A DNA stretch of 64,000 nucleotides from Gemmatimonadota bacterium (lineage in GTDB: Bacteria; Latescibacterota; UBA2968): positions 443,018-507,017 of the forward strand of contig PBWH01000006.1 of the NCBI GenBank assembly GCA_002727195.1. The letters are read 5' to 3'. The notes beneath the pieces are model-generated. The model searched no databases. It worked only from the letters and a program-made list of their open reading frames with translations, and was not told the origin of the DNA. The position numbers and the translations under genes are program-made. Of this stretch, positions 8,891-17,708 are shown piece after piece; the stretch's first letter is position 1, and every line of letters starts with the position of its first letter.

Positions 8891-9847
8891 TTGAAGGCAG
8901 GGATCGTTGTCGATAAGGAGAAGATCGAGATCATCGAGGCTGATGAACCGGATATGGGGAAGTATCCGGAGGGAGCCATCAAGATCAAGACAGAGCTGAG
9001 CGCCATTTGTGGGTCTGATATACCGAAATTTTCACTCGAGCAGGACGACTACCCGGGACGTCTGGGGACGTCAATCCACGAGGCGATCGGGACGATCGTG
9101 CAGAGCAATTCGGATCGGTTCGTCGTCGGTGACCGGGTCCTGGCGTTGCCGCGTGAAGTCGGTGGTTGTTCGGAATTTTTCGTTTCTCACGACAGCGTGA
9201 CGATGACGCTGCTCGATTTCCACTCGCAGGAGCAGATGTTGATGTCCCAGCCGTTGGGGACTGTGATCTGGGCAGTCCGAAAGCTCGGGAGCGTGATCAA
9301 TAAAGATGTCGTGATCTTCGGAGCCGGTCCCATCGGTCAGCTCACGGCGCACACGGTCAGCAACTTGGGCGCTAAGACCATCACCGTCGTAGACGTGGTC
9401 GATTTCAGGTTGGAGCGGGTCGAGCAGATGCGCGCGACTGCCACGGTCAACGCCTCCAAGGAGGACGTTATCGAGCGGGTAGAAGCGATAACCGAGGGAC
9501 GAATGGCCGACGTGGCGATCGAGATGGTGGGGCACAATACCGAGACGGTCAACACGTGCATCGACTCGGTGAAGCGCCTCGGAACCGTTCTTTGCTTTGG
9601 CGTTCCGGACGAGGATATCTATCCTATCGAGTACCGCAAGATCATTCGCAAGAACGTATCTGTGATCGGGACGATTGGGACGGAGGCACAGGCCGATTTT
9701 CCCCTCGCCATGCGATGGATCGCGGAGGGACGGATCGATGTGTCCCCGATGATCACTCACAGGATCCCATTCACGGACGTACAGCGCGGTTTTGAGATGT
9801 TCATCGACGAACGAGATAAAGCGATCAAGGTCGTGCTGGAATATTGA
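8891..9847 (+). CDS. Zinc-type alcohol dehydrogenase-like protein (MDR), short form
   Basis: 318 residues starting at a TTG with AGGGGGACG upstream. The GroES-like half has the zinc ligands Cys in AICGSD (about 40) and His in SIHEAIG (about 63). The Rossmann half has VVIFGAGPIGQL (about 140). The four-cysteine structural-zinc lobe present in most sugar/alcohol dehydrogenases is missing; PREVGGCSEFF runs straight through that position. The protein is therefore about 30 residues shorter than typical sorbitol or threonine dehydrogenases. Substrate unknown, probably a polyol or sugar acid given its neighbours. Confidence 0.82.
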   Translation: MKAGIVVDKEKIEIIEADEPDMGKYPEGAIKIKTELSAICGSDIPKFSLEQDDYPGRLGTSIHEAIGTIVQSNSDRFVVGDRVLALPREVGGCSEFFVSHDSVTMTLLDFHSQEQMLMSQPLGTVIWAVRKLGSVINKDVVIFGAGPIGQLTAHTVSNLGAKTITVVDVVDFRLERVEQMRATATVNASKEDVIERVEAITEGRMADVAIEMVGHNTETVNTCIDSVKRLGTVLCFGVPDEDIYPIEYRKIIRKNVSVIGTIGTEAQADFPLAMRWIAEGRIDVSPMITHRIPFTDVQRGFEMFIDERDKAIKVVLEY

Positions 9848-10143
9848 TGGGGTCTGGATCGGTTAAGAGCAACTCAAACTGATTCGACGATTGGTAGGTG
9901 GCTGTTTACCGCTTTATCGCTGCGCTGACCCGGACGTCGATCCGAGGACGGTTACGGGCCGGAATTGTGTGGCGTTGGATACGAGTGCCCCGCATATGGA
10001 CTTTCGTCTGTCCATCGAGTTGACGGGTGAGACCTAGTGGTGTAAGAATGAAGGCTTCGAAATTCATCGTTATCACCCAACCTTGACCGAATCCGAGCAA
10101 TTGATTCCCGCCCCTCAATGAGTCGCCATCTGCCGCACTCCAG
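9848..10143. other. Spacer without recognisable genes
   Basis: I see no intact gene here. Short open stretches in the plus frames are broken by stops; the region may include degraded N-terminal sequence of the histidine kinase pseudogene that follows, but I cannot show that. Confidence 0.4.
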
Positions 10144-10872
10144 GTGGCTGATCTGAACACGATCGAGGACCTTTCGGATGCCGATCCCATCGAGAACCAA
10201 CTGCTCAGAGTGGCTCGGCTGTCGACGCTGCGTCGACTGGTTCCTCTGGTGTCCCAGGCATTCAAAACACCCATCCAGGTAATTTCGGATGCGGTCTCGC
10301 TCGGCCGAAGGCTCAAGAGACCGACCCGGAAGTCGCGAGCTGGCTGGACCGTGTTTCTAAATGCGGCGCTCCAGATAGACGGTTGCTTGATGCAGATGAT
10401 GCAACTCTGGAAGGATGCGGAGTCTTTGAGCGGCTCTGTATGTCTCGATAAACGGGTGTCTGAGTTAATGACAAGAATCTAGTCGCTCGGCCTCATGAAA
10501 TATTTGGATGTCCATCTTCAACTAGACCGTGTTCTCTCGAGACCTGGAGATTCCTTGGGGATTGGGCAGGTGATCCGGAATCTGCTGATCAACGCGATGC
10601 ACGGTATGGACGACATTCCGTGGCTAGATGTTCGGACATACACACGCGACAGTTGGGTGATGATCGAGATCGAGGATCAGGGCGTGGGTGTCCCCGTGGA
10701 TGTGATCGGCCAATTCTTCGAACCATTTCTACACGACCACGGGTAAGGACGAGGAGCAGGGTTGGGGCTATCGGTCGTCCAGAAGACCGTCGACAGACAC
10801 CGGGGTAAGATCAATGTCACCAGCCACGTGGACGAGGGAACGGCCTTTGTCCTCAGGTTCCCTGTTTTGTGA
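10144..10872 (+). pseudogene. Sensor histidine kinase, broken
   Basis: The remnant reads in the order of a kinase core. A HisKA-like helix (RLSTLRRLVPLVSQAFKTP) has no recognisable phospho-accepting His. After an in-frame TAG at 10480-10482 the same frame continues with the N box (IGQVIRNLLINAMHGM), G1 (IEDQGVGVP) and F box (FFEPF). Two frame changes between about 10725 and 10770 then lead into GLSVVQKTVDRHRGKINVTS and the C-terminal end FVLRFPVL. The HATPase fold is thus fully represented but interrupted at least three times. A terminator-like hairpin follows at 10898. Confidence 0.8.
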
Positions 10873-10897
10873 CGATTCACCTAATCGAGGTCAACTG

Positions 10898-10925
10898 AAG
10901 CGAATTATCAAAGAGTTCGCTTTTT
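10898..10925 (+). terminator. Terminator-like hairpin after kinase remnant
   Basis: AAGCGAA and TTCGCTT form a 7-bp stem around an 11-base loop, followed by TTTG and T-rich sequence. Confidence 0.5.
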
Positions 10926-10976
10926 GTTTCTTGTTCGCACCATTGAACGTAATCAAATATGATTGGGAGGACGTAT

Positions 10977-11819
10977 ATGCCGGTATTGAGTGACGAACAG
11001 GTAGCCACATACCATGGGGACGGGTCCGTCCTCGTGAAAGGAATGTTCGATGCCGAGGAGATCGACCTTCTTGGGCGTGCAGCCAGGGAGGACCGAGAAC
11101 TTGATCGTCGGAGCCAGGGTCGGGAAGACGGTGAGGGCGGGTCGGTCCGGTTGTCACTCTGGAATCATCCGGGGAACGGGATCTACGGGATGTATGCCCG
11201 CTGTAACCGTATCGTGGATTCGATGGAGAAGCTCCTTGGGGGCGAAGTCTATCACTACCATTCGAAGATGATTCTGAAGGACCCGGAGGTCGGTGGAGCG
11301 TGGACATGGCATCAGGACTATGGTTACTGGTATCAGAACGGCGTGCTGTTCCCTCTGCTGTCCAGCGTCATGATCGCCGTGGATCCGGCTACCCGAGAGA
11401 ACGGCTGTCTTCAGGTACTGAAAGGCTCACACCTGATGGGACGCGTCAACCACGAGCTGGCTGGCGAACAGGCGGGGGCGGACATTGAGCGCGTCGATGA
11501 AGCGACTAAGGTTCTGGAACTAGTGCACGTGAAGATGGAGCCAGGCGATGCCTTGTTTTTCCACTGCAACATCCTTCACCGGTCGGACCGAAACACGTCA
11601 CCGAACCCAAGGTGGTCGCTGATTTGCTGCTACAACGCGGCTCGGAACAACCCGTATCGCGAGTCCCACCATCCGTGCTACACCCCGCTGGACAAGGTGC
11701 CGGATTCGGCGATCAAAGACGTCGGCATCAAGCGGTTCGAAGACGACGATACGGATGTAGTGTGGATGGGTGACAACGACAAGAGCACGTCGAGTCTGGC
11801 CGATCTTGAGAAGCGATAG
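10977..11819 (+). CDS. Phytanoyl-CoA dioxygenase (PhyH) family protein
   Basis: 280 residues from the ATG at 10977, preceded by GGGAGG. Fe(II)/2-oxoglutarate dioxygenase fold: the HxD iron ligands are in WTWHQDYGYW (about residue 112) and the distal His in FHCNILHRSDRN (about 200). PRWSLICCYN following it holds a likely 2-oxoglutarate-binding Arg. PhyH paralogs are strongly expanded in sponge- and marine-associated uncultured phyla, but their substrates are mostly unknown. Stands alone between two decayed regions. Confidence 0.88.
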   Translation: MPVLSDEQVATYHGDGSVLVKGMFDAEEIDLLGRAAREDRELDRRSQGREDGEGGSVRLSLWNHPGNGIYGMYARCNRIVDSMEKLLGGEVYHYHSKMILKDPEVGGAWTWHQDYGYWYQNGVLFPLLSSVMIAVDPATRENGCLQVLKGSHLMGRVNHELAGEQAGADIERVDEATKVLELVHVKMEPGDALFFHCNILHRSDRNTSPNPRWSLICCYNAARNNPYRESHHPCYTPLDKVPDSAIKDVGIKRFEDDDTDVVWMGDNDKSTSSLADLEKR

Positions 11820-11990
11820 GAAGATGCAAGATGGGAATATTGGCTGGGGTAATCCCCTCTCCTTGCTTTGCCGGAGAGGACGGTTTCGCCGAAACCTCGC
11901 GAAGGCGAGATCCGATGATGTCCTGACTCGCGAACACAGATCCACTAAACTTGGTTCCCATACTCGAGTTTCCCTTCCCAACCACCGACC
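11820..11990. repeat. Structured intergenic region with three small hairpins
   Basis: Consecutive inverted repeats are CCTCTCC/GGAGAGG (11856-11879), GGTTTC/GAAACC (11882-11896) and TCGC/GCGA (11897-11908). The first resembles the hairpin at 6704-6730. No open frame is convincing here. Confidence 0.4.
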
Positions 11991-11994
11991 GGGT

Positions 11995-12192
11995 CATCCG
12001 TCTGAACAGCGCCTGCAGGTCATCGATCGAGCAGATCAGGCTACCCATTATCATTTTTCGCAGGGGGCCATAGGTCGTTCCACGCGTGGCCGAGTTCCCG
12101 ACGGCCATCGGCAGCAGACAGAATACGGTGGTGAATGTCTTCATTATCGATCGCGGAGTTGAAGGACGGTGGGGAAACACCACTCTCTGCAC
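11995..12192 (-). pseudogene. RND/AcrB-type efflux transporter, C-terminal remnant
   Basis: Read leftward, the frame gives SIMKTFTTVFCLLPMAVGNS and then GTTYGPLRKMIMGSLICS. This matches the TM11-TM12 region of RND efflux pumps, which typically read ...TTVFGLLPLA...GPLA..ViGGL..S. It then jumps straight to DDLQALFRRMTR, the usual cytoplasmic tail, missing the last membrane helix (normally ...TLLTLFVVPVLY). A deletion of about 15 codons, together with the absence of any upstream part, marks it as a fragment. Flanking sequence is not coding. Confidence 0.5.
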
Positions 12193-12218
12193 CTCAACAG
12201 GAAAAGCCCTCTGAATAG

Positions 12219-12959
12219 CTATATCTTGAGCGCGGACTCCCTCCCGTGCTCTGCCATCATCCTCTTTACCCCCTCGTGAACGGCCGCAAACACGTCGACC
12301 GAGACCGTGTGGTCACTGATCATATGCTTGCCTGATGCCCGCACTTTTTCGCACGCCTGCTCGAACGCCTCCGCACATTCGGGATGGGTCGGGTCTTGGT
12401 GACCCATTGATTGCGCGATGTCGAGTGGCCCTCCCGCGAAGTAGTCCATTCCCTCCACTTCCAGAATTTCATCTAGGTTCTTGAAAGCCGTTATGCTCTC
12501 CAGTTGAGCGCAAAGGATCGTGTTCTCGTTCGTGAAGTTAAAGAACTCGGGCGGCTTGCTGGCGTCTGCCCCCGACGAGAAGATCACTCTCAGGCTTGTG
12601 GCGCTCCGTTGACCTTTAGGGTAGTAGTAGGTGTATTGGACGAGCTTCTCAGCTTCTTCCGCCGTCTGAAGATTCGGGACGGTAATCATCTTAATGCCCC
12701 GGTCGAGATAGAGAAAAAGCGTCGTTTCGGACTGATCGGGAACCCGCATGGCAGGCGTGATGCCGTATCCATCGGCGACACGGCAAATCGATTCGACCAT
12801 TTCGGGAGAGACGACCCCGTGCTGGCCGTCGATAGATATGAAATCAAGGCCCATCCGCCCGGCAGCTTCGACCATTCGTTCGGACGGATACTGGGTCGCC
12901 AGACCGAGGGCTTTCTCACCTTTCCTTATACGCTCGAGGATTCGGTTGGGAGATTGCAT
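12219..12959 (-). CDS. HpcH/HpaI aldolase/citrate lyase family protein
   Basis: 246 residues; start ATG at 12959 preceded by CAGGAGAACGACC. Family features are GLDFISIDGQHG (about 38), QLESITAFKNLDEILE with the metal-binding Glu, and EGMDYFAGGPLDIAQSMGH with the metal-binding Asp. These enzymes cleave 2-keto-3-deoxy-aldarates or hydroxy-keto acids to pyruvate/tartronate semialdehyde and an aldehyde. Length is close to 2-dehydro-3-deoxyglucarate aldolase (256). With the Udh-like and lactonase genes upstream it could complete an oxidative uronate route; this is inferred from context. Confidence 0.82.
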   Translation of the reverse strand: MQSPNRILERIRKGEKALGLATQYPSERMVEAAGRMGLDFISIDGQHGVVSPEMVESICRVADGYGITPAMRVPDQSETTLFLYLDRGIKMITVPNLQTAEEAEKLVQYTYYYPKGQRSATSLRVIFSSGADASKPPEFFNFTNENTILCAQLESITAFKNLDEILEVEGMDYFAGGPLDIAQSMGHQDPTHPECAEAFEQACEKVRASGKHMISDHTVSVDVFAAVHEGVKRMMAEHGRESALKI

Positions 12960-13022
12960 GGTCGTTCTCCTGTGTCTTAGGATTCGAGTTGTCAGCCGGC
13001 GTGGGCCGGCCTTAGCCTGTCT

Positions 13023-13980
13023 ATGAATTATGCGATCGTTCGCGAAGACCACAAGAACTGGCAGCGGTGGCCCATGGCTGAGTCGTTTATCTCATTTCCG
13101 TCTATCTATGGCGACGCGCACGGCCCATCGATGTCCTATCACGAGGACGCGGATTGGGCCACACGGTGCGACGAGTTGGGAGAGGTAATTGCAGGGCTTC
13201 GTGGAATTGGTCCGAATCGTGTCGAACCGTCTACGGAGGTCCTGGATGAGTGGGAAGAGGCCGATCACGTCCGGCAGTTGATACGGGTGGGGGTTTCCGA
13301 GTTCAGCGCACGAGTGGCCTACCTCCTCATCCCGATTGGGCTCAGGGAAGGGGAGACCCGACCCGGCATCTTGGCGTCACACGGACATACGGCGAATGGC
13401 CCGGACATGACGTGCGGCGCCGTCGGCATGGACTATGAGGTGGCTGCAAAACGTTCGTATGGCCTGGAGGCCTTGCGAAGTGGCTACGTAGTGACCGCAC
13501 CAGCCTGTGGGGGTGGCGTGAACGCGACGGCCACCTCGATCGTGTCGGGAAACGTGACAGATGCAACGTGATTCAGATGGCTGCTTCGGCGTAAGGGATG
13601 AACGTGACCGACCTGCAGATCCAGGACGGCCAGGCAGCGATCGATGTTCTGGCGGATCACCCCAACGTCGATGGGAAGCAGATCGGATGTATCGGGAACT
13701 CGTATGGCGAGCGCACGACGATGTGGCTCACGCTCTTCGACCAACGGATCTAGGTGTGCGTGCCTGCGGGATGCGTGAACAAGTTCCGCGAGCGATCGCT
13801 CAAGTTGGCGTCATGCGGGATTCAATATCTGCCGAGGATATTGCAGTATGCGGACGTGCCCGATCTCTTCTGTCTGATTGCCCCTAGCGCGATGCAACTC
13901 GAATCGGTAGCCAAGGATGGGTTGATCACGCCGGAGGATCGCAACGCGCCGGTTTTTTCAGGCCATGGTGTCGATCATGT
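13023..13980 (+). pseudogene. Acetyl-xylan-esterase-like alpha/beta hydrolase, broken
   Basis: The first 180 codons read cleanly (...RPGILASHGHTANGPD..., then SGYVVTAPACGGGV). The frame shifts near 13560 and continues, past a TAA at 13592, as NVTDLQIQDGQAAIDVLADH and QIGCIGNSYGERTTMWL (the nucleophile elbow GNSYG). A TAG at 13751 interrupts it again before VCVPAGCVNKFRERS and DVPDLFCLIAPSAMQLE. The catalytic Asp/His region at the end is cut off where the convergent dehydrogenase gene begins. The order of motifs is that of the AXE1/dienelactone hydrolase group. At least one frameshift and two stops rule out function. Confidence 0.8.
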
Positions 13981-14956
13981 CGGGTGACACCTCGTGTTGC
14001 AGCTCCTCGCAAGCCTCGTATCGCTGGAACTCCTCGATCATGTAGTCTGCCATCCGGACGACTTCGTCGTTCAAGGAGCCGGCAATGTGAGAGGTCAGGT
14101 AAGCATTGTCGAGTGAATAGAACGGCGAGCCTTCATCTGGAGGTTCGGGCATGGTGACGTCGAGGAGAGCGGTCAACGTGGGTCGGTTCTCGAGTTCGGC
14201 AATCAGGTCAAGTTCGACCACTGTGGCTCCGCGGCCTGTGTTGATGAAGGTCGCGTGATTCTGCAGGAGGCTGAAGTGGCCTCCGTGCAGCATCCCCCGT
14301 GTCTGTTCGTTGTTGGCGAGATGGTTGGAGACAATATCGCCCTCGCGGAACGCCGCCTCCAGCGACACCTTCCGGACACCCATTTCTGCGGCACGCTCGG
14401 CAGGCAGGAAGGGATCGAATACGACCAACTCGAGATGGAAGGGCTTCAGCAGGTCGATTAGCAGTGATCCGATGGCACCGGCCCCGAGCAGCGCCACGGT
14501 GGCCCCAAAGTTTCCACGTCCCTTGAACGGGCTATTCTTGCGGCTCGCATACGTTTGACAGTCGCGGATATTCGTGTAGAAGCCTTTGTTCGCCAGCAGG
14601 ATCTGAGCGAGGGTGTACTCGGCGACGGGGACGGCATTCGCTTTCCAGGCGCTGCAGACGCGCACCCCGTGTTCGAGCATTGGACGCGCAAAGTTCTGAA
14701 CCGTTCCGGCTCCGTAGAAGACGATCTTAAGGTTGGGGAGCCGTTCCAGGTGGGCTTTCTGGAGCTGGCTGATCTTCCAGGTACCGAAAATTACCTCGAG
14801 ATCCTGAAGCTGGTCGACGTGTACATCGAAGTTCTCGAGGCAGATCCGCTCCGGATACAGATCGACGATCTCCGCTACCCTCTCCCGCCGGCCTTGCGCG
14901 TAGACGTAATCGAGCCGCTCCTGACTTTCTCCGAAAAAAGCCCCTCTCTTCGCCAT
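13958..14956 (-). CDS. D-isomer-specific 2-hydroxyacid dehydrogenase
   Basis: 332 residues, ATG at 14956 with GATAGAGG upstream. NAD-binding VALLGAGAIGS lies near residue 155. The catalytic trio is Arg in INTGRGATV (about 240), Glu in MPEPPDEGSP (about 267) and His in TSHIAGS (about 289). Family members reduce glyoxylate, hydroxypyruvate or other 2-keto acids. The N-terminal domain (KRGAFFGESQERLDYVY) is typical of the uncharacterised branch found in sugar-acid clusters. Its 3' end overlaps the remains of the esterase pseudogene. Confidence 0.85.
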   Translation of the reverse strand: MAKRGAFFGESQERLDYVYAQGRRERVAEIVDLYPERICLENFDVHVDQLQDLEVIFGTWKISQLQKAHLERLPNLKIVFYGAGTVQNFARPMLEHGVRVCSAWKANAVPVAEYTLAQILLANKGFYTNIRDCQTYASRKNSPFKGRGNFGATVALLGAGAIGSLLIDLLKPFHLELVVFDPFLPAERAAEMGVRKVSLEAAFREGDIVSNHLANNEQTRGMLHGGHFSLLQNHATFINTGRGATVVELDLIAELENRPTLTALLDVTMPEPPDEGSPFYSLDNAYLTSHIAGSLNDEVVRMADYMIEEFQRYEACEELQHEVSPDMIDTMA

Positions 14957-15045
14957 CCTCTATCCCCGTCCTGTATAGCTGGTCAATAATGCTGCACGAA
15001 CCGAATCCGTGCGCGCCGGCTTACAGTCGGCGCCTTCTCCAAACC

Positions 15046-16014
15046 CTACTCCGACTTCCCCACAACCTGCATCAACGCCCGCATATATCCGAGCGAAAAC
15101 GCCATGCCCCGATGCCGATATCCCTTATCCCCTTCGATCAGGGGGCAGTGGTCCGGTGTCATCACGCCGTCGAAACCCACATCTCGATACGCCAACATTG
15201 CGTCGTGCGGATCAACGTCTCCTTCATCGAGGAATACCTCGTCGAACTTCGGAAACTCTCCGATGATGTTCCTGAAGTGAACGTAGAAGATCTTGCCCTG
15301 GCTTCCAAACCGGCGGATCGCATCGATCGCAGTATACGTTCCCATCTCTGACACCGTGCCCTGGCAGAACTCCAACCCGTTGCACGGGCTGGGCGCATAG
15401 TCGAGCAGACGCTGCATGTTGTCGTGATTGGTCAGGAGACGCCCTGTGCCCATCAGCATTTCCATCGGCGGGTCATCCTGGTGCGCGGCAAGCTTGACGT
15501 CCACGCGTTCAGCGACTGGAATCACGTGATCGAGGAACCACTCGAAGCGCTTCCACATCTCGTCAACCGACACGGGGCCAAGCGGGTGGACTGAGTTGTC
15601 CGGTATACGGTCCGCGTCGAAACTCTTGATCCCCGCACCCCCACGTCCACCCCCATCATACATCCGCCAATGCCCGACGACGGTCGCGATGCTGAAGTAA
15701 TAGCCTAGAATGGGGACGCCGACGCGCGCCATGTTCTCCAGCGTTCGCTCGACGTTCTTCATCTGTGCGTCGCGCTCGTCACCTGCGGCGAGGATCTGCT
15801 CCCAGTGATCGTGCGGCAGGTTCTCGATGCCTTCCCACGTCAATCCGAATGACTCGATCAGCTCCTTTGTCGCCTGCATCGGCTCGACCTGGTGGTAGCC
15901 GTGATCACCGAACCGCGGGTTGTGCGCGATGATGTGCGTCACCCCTAGCTGTGCGGCATAGCGCAGGTTTTCAGGCGTCAGTTGGCTCTGAGGAAATCCG
16001 ATACCGAGTTTCAT
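15046..16014 (-). CDS. uxuA: Mannonate dehydratase (UxuA-like)
   Basis: 322 residues, TIM barrel. Characteristic UxuA segments are KLAAHQDDPP (about 145-155 from the middle), GLEFCQGTVSEM, IFYVHFRNI and DEGDVDPHDAM. These bring together the Cys, His, His and Asp that bind the divalent metal. The enzyme converts D-mannonate to 2-keto-3-deoxygluconate in glucuronate breakdown. It is somewhat shorter than the roughly 390-residue E. coli enzyme, as in the compact forms of many non-proteobacteria. The PhyH gene upstream is 62 bases away. Together with the heparinase-like lyase it supports uronic acid catabolism. Confidence 0.85.
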   Translation of the reverse strand: MKLGIGFPQSQLTPENLRYAAQLGVTHIIAHNPRFGDHGYHQVEPMQATKELIESFGLTWEGIENLPHDHWEQILAAGDERDAQMKNVERTLENMARVGVPILGYYFSIATVVGHWRMYDGGGRGGAGIKSFDADRIPDNSVHPLGPVSVDEMWKRFEWFLDHVIPVAERVDVKLAAHQDDPPMEMLMGTGRLLTNHDNMQRLLDYAPSPCNGLEFCQGTVSEMGTYTAIDAIRRFGSQGKIFYVHFRNIIGEFPKFDEVFLDEGDVDPHDAMLAYRDVGFDGVMTPDHCPLIEGDKGYRHRGMAFSLGYMRALMQVVGKSE

Positions 16015-16076
16015 GAAAGTCAGATGGTCAGGTAGTTAGTAGTCAGGTGGCGGAGCTATCCCAAGGACCCGCGGGG

Positions 16077-16871
16077 CTAGCCTGCCAGGACGGGGTGGAG
16101 CGGATGGTCCCAGGGTTTGCCGACTTCCATCTCGTCGCTCGCCCCAGCCGCATCCTTTCCGCCCGTGAAATTTACATAGTCGGGTATATAGATGACGGCA
16201 AATGCGCGTCGCGGGTTGGCCGTCTGGTTCGGCCCGGCGTAGTGAAAGTTGCACCCGTGGTGGAAGGTGACTCCGCCGGCCGCCATCTCCATCGCAACCG
16301 GCTCGACAACATCGTGGCCCCGTTCCTTCATCTTGTCTACGATCGACTCGCCTTCGATCCCGAGCTTGATGCCTTCCTGGAGCCCGAACTTGTGTGAGCC
16401 GGGGCAGAAGTGGAGGCAGCCGTTCTTGACTGTGACATCGTCGACGGCGACCCAGGCCGAAAGGGGGCCTAGATTGTCCATCGGCCAGTAGGGGTGATCC
16501 TGGTGCCAGTTGGTGGCACGGCTTTCTTCTCCACCGGGCTTGATCATCGCGTGGTCGTGGTAGATGCGGACGTCTCTGGCTTCTGCCAGCCGCCTGGCCG
16601 AGTCCGCGAGTCGCTCGTTGAACGAAAACTCCTTCACGGCCGGGTAATCTGTCCAGAGGTTGACCATTTGGTTGAAGACCTTCTCGTAGTCGCCTCCGGA
16701 ACGGCCCCCGCCCTCAGCGCCGAGAATGCGGTCCCGGTTGGCTGAAATGGCATCATCGATCGCATCTCGCAGGACCGAGATCTCTTCGGGAGAGAAGAAC
16801 CCCTTGTACTGGATGAATCCGCTTTCCTGGTAGGATTCGATGTCGGCGTCTGTTACGGGTGAGTCGCTCAT
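16077..16871 (-). CDS. Phytanoyl-CoA dioxygenase (PhyH) family protein
   Basis: 264 residues. Iron ligands are His and Asp in NWHQDHPYW (about residue 121) and the distal His in the FHHGCNFHYAG stretch (about 205). Arg in NPRRAFAVIY follows. FCPGSHKFG is the typical PhyH 'PGSH' turn. Its ATG overlaps the stop of the sulfotransferase gene by four bases (ATGA), so the two are translationally coupled. This suggests that a hydroxyl group made by the dioxygenase is then sulfated, or that a sulfated substrate is handled; both are inference. Confidence 0.88.
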   Translation of the reverse strand: MSDSPVTDADIESYQESGFIQYKGFFSPEEISVLRDAIDDAISANRDRILGAEGGGRSGGDYEKVFNQMVNLWTDYPAVKEFSFNERLADSARRLAEARDVRIYHDHAMIKPGGEESRATNWHQDHPYWPMDNLGPLSAWVAVDDVTVKNGCLHFCPGSHKFGLQEGIKLGIEGESIVDKMKERGHDVVEPVAMEMAAGGVTFHHGCNFHYAGPNQTANPRRAFAVIYIPDYVNFTGGKDAAGASDEMEVGKPWDHPLHPVLAG

Positions 16872-17590
16872 TCGTACCCCTGTTCGGCCATTGCCTCTTT
16901 GAAGAAGTCGAAAGTGTGTTGTTCAGTGTCGGTCTTCCACCGCCCGACCGGGTCCTTGCGGACGATAATTCGTGCAAGTGGGATGCCGAGGAAGTCTTCG
17001 AGCCGTTCGAGGGTCTCTTCCTGCTTGAGAACGAAGTCCTCGAAGCGGACCGTGATCATGTTCGCCGGTTCGGGTGTGGACTTCATCAGCTGATACTGGT
17101 AGTACCAACTGATCCCTCGACGCTCCCGGAGGTCGTCCGTTTTCGGGTAGGGGATGTCGAAGTCGGCCAGGTCGTCTGTGCGATGACGGCTCAAGATGGA
17201 GTCACGGGGGTCCCGGATCCATTGGATATACTTCGCGTCCGGGAATTTGCGGACGATCCAGGGATAGACCAGCGTGGTTTCTGGCAGTTTCCATCCCGTA
17301 TGTTCGCTACCAGGGGTGTTGGTGACGATATCATCGAGATAGCTGTCGACCAAGCGCTCCCATTCGGGATCGATGCCGACGGTGTGCAGGTTCGAGAAAT
17401 CCCACGACAGATCGCCGTTCCACTGGATCTGCTTGGCCATCACGCGGCAGGCGTCATACATCTCGTCCGGGGGCATCTTGTCGCCTGATCGGTTCAGGAG
17501 ACTGCCCATCAGGACGCCGCTGGCGTAGAGGGTGTGGGATATGGCACGGGTGCCGGAATGACCTCGGCCGATCACGGTGATAAGCGACAA
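16868..17590 (-). CDS. PAPS-dependent sulfotransferase family protein
   Basis: 240 residues. The N-terminal GRGHSGTR (residues 8-15) is the 5'-phosphosulfate binding loop and IRDPRDSILSRH (about 126-137) the 3'-phosphate binding segment, in the order seen in carbohydrate and heparan-type sulfotransferases. QWNGDLSWDFSN and the C-terminal RWKTDTEQH complete the fold. The family transfers sulfate from PAPS to a hydroxyl or amine. It lies between two PhyH genes and overlaps the downstream one by four bases. No signal or membrane segment is seen. Confidence 0.8.
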   Translation of the reverse strand: MSLITVIGRGHSGTRAISHTLYASGVLMGSLLNRSGDKMPPDEMYDACRVMAKQIQWNGDLSWDFSNLHTVGIDPEWERLVDSYLDDIVTNTPGSEHTGWKLPETTLVYPWIVRKFPDAKYIQWIRDPRDSILSRHRTDDLADFDIPYPKTDDLRERRGISWYYQYQLMKSTPEPANMITVRFEDFVLKQEETLERLEDFLGIPLARIIVRKDPVGRWKTDTEQHTFDFFKEAMAEQGYE

Positions 17591-17708
17591 TGCGGACCTG
17601 CCTGTAGAAATTGGAATACGGGATCTGAAGCGTCACACCATAGCCAGAGGCACCTTCGACGTCAACAGCGAAGGGATCACAGGGGAGAGAAGGCCGACAT
17701 TGGGGACG

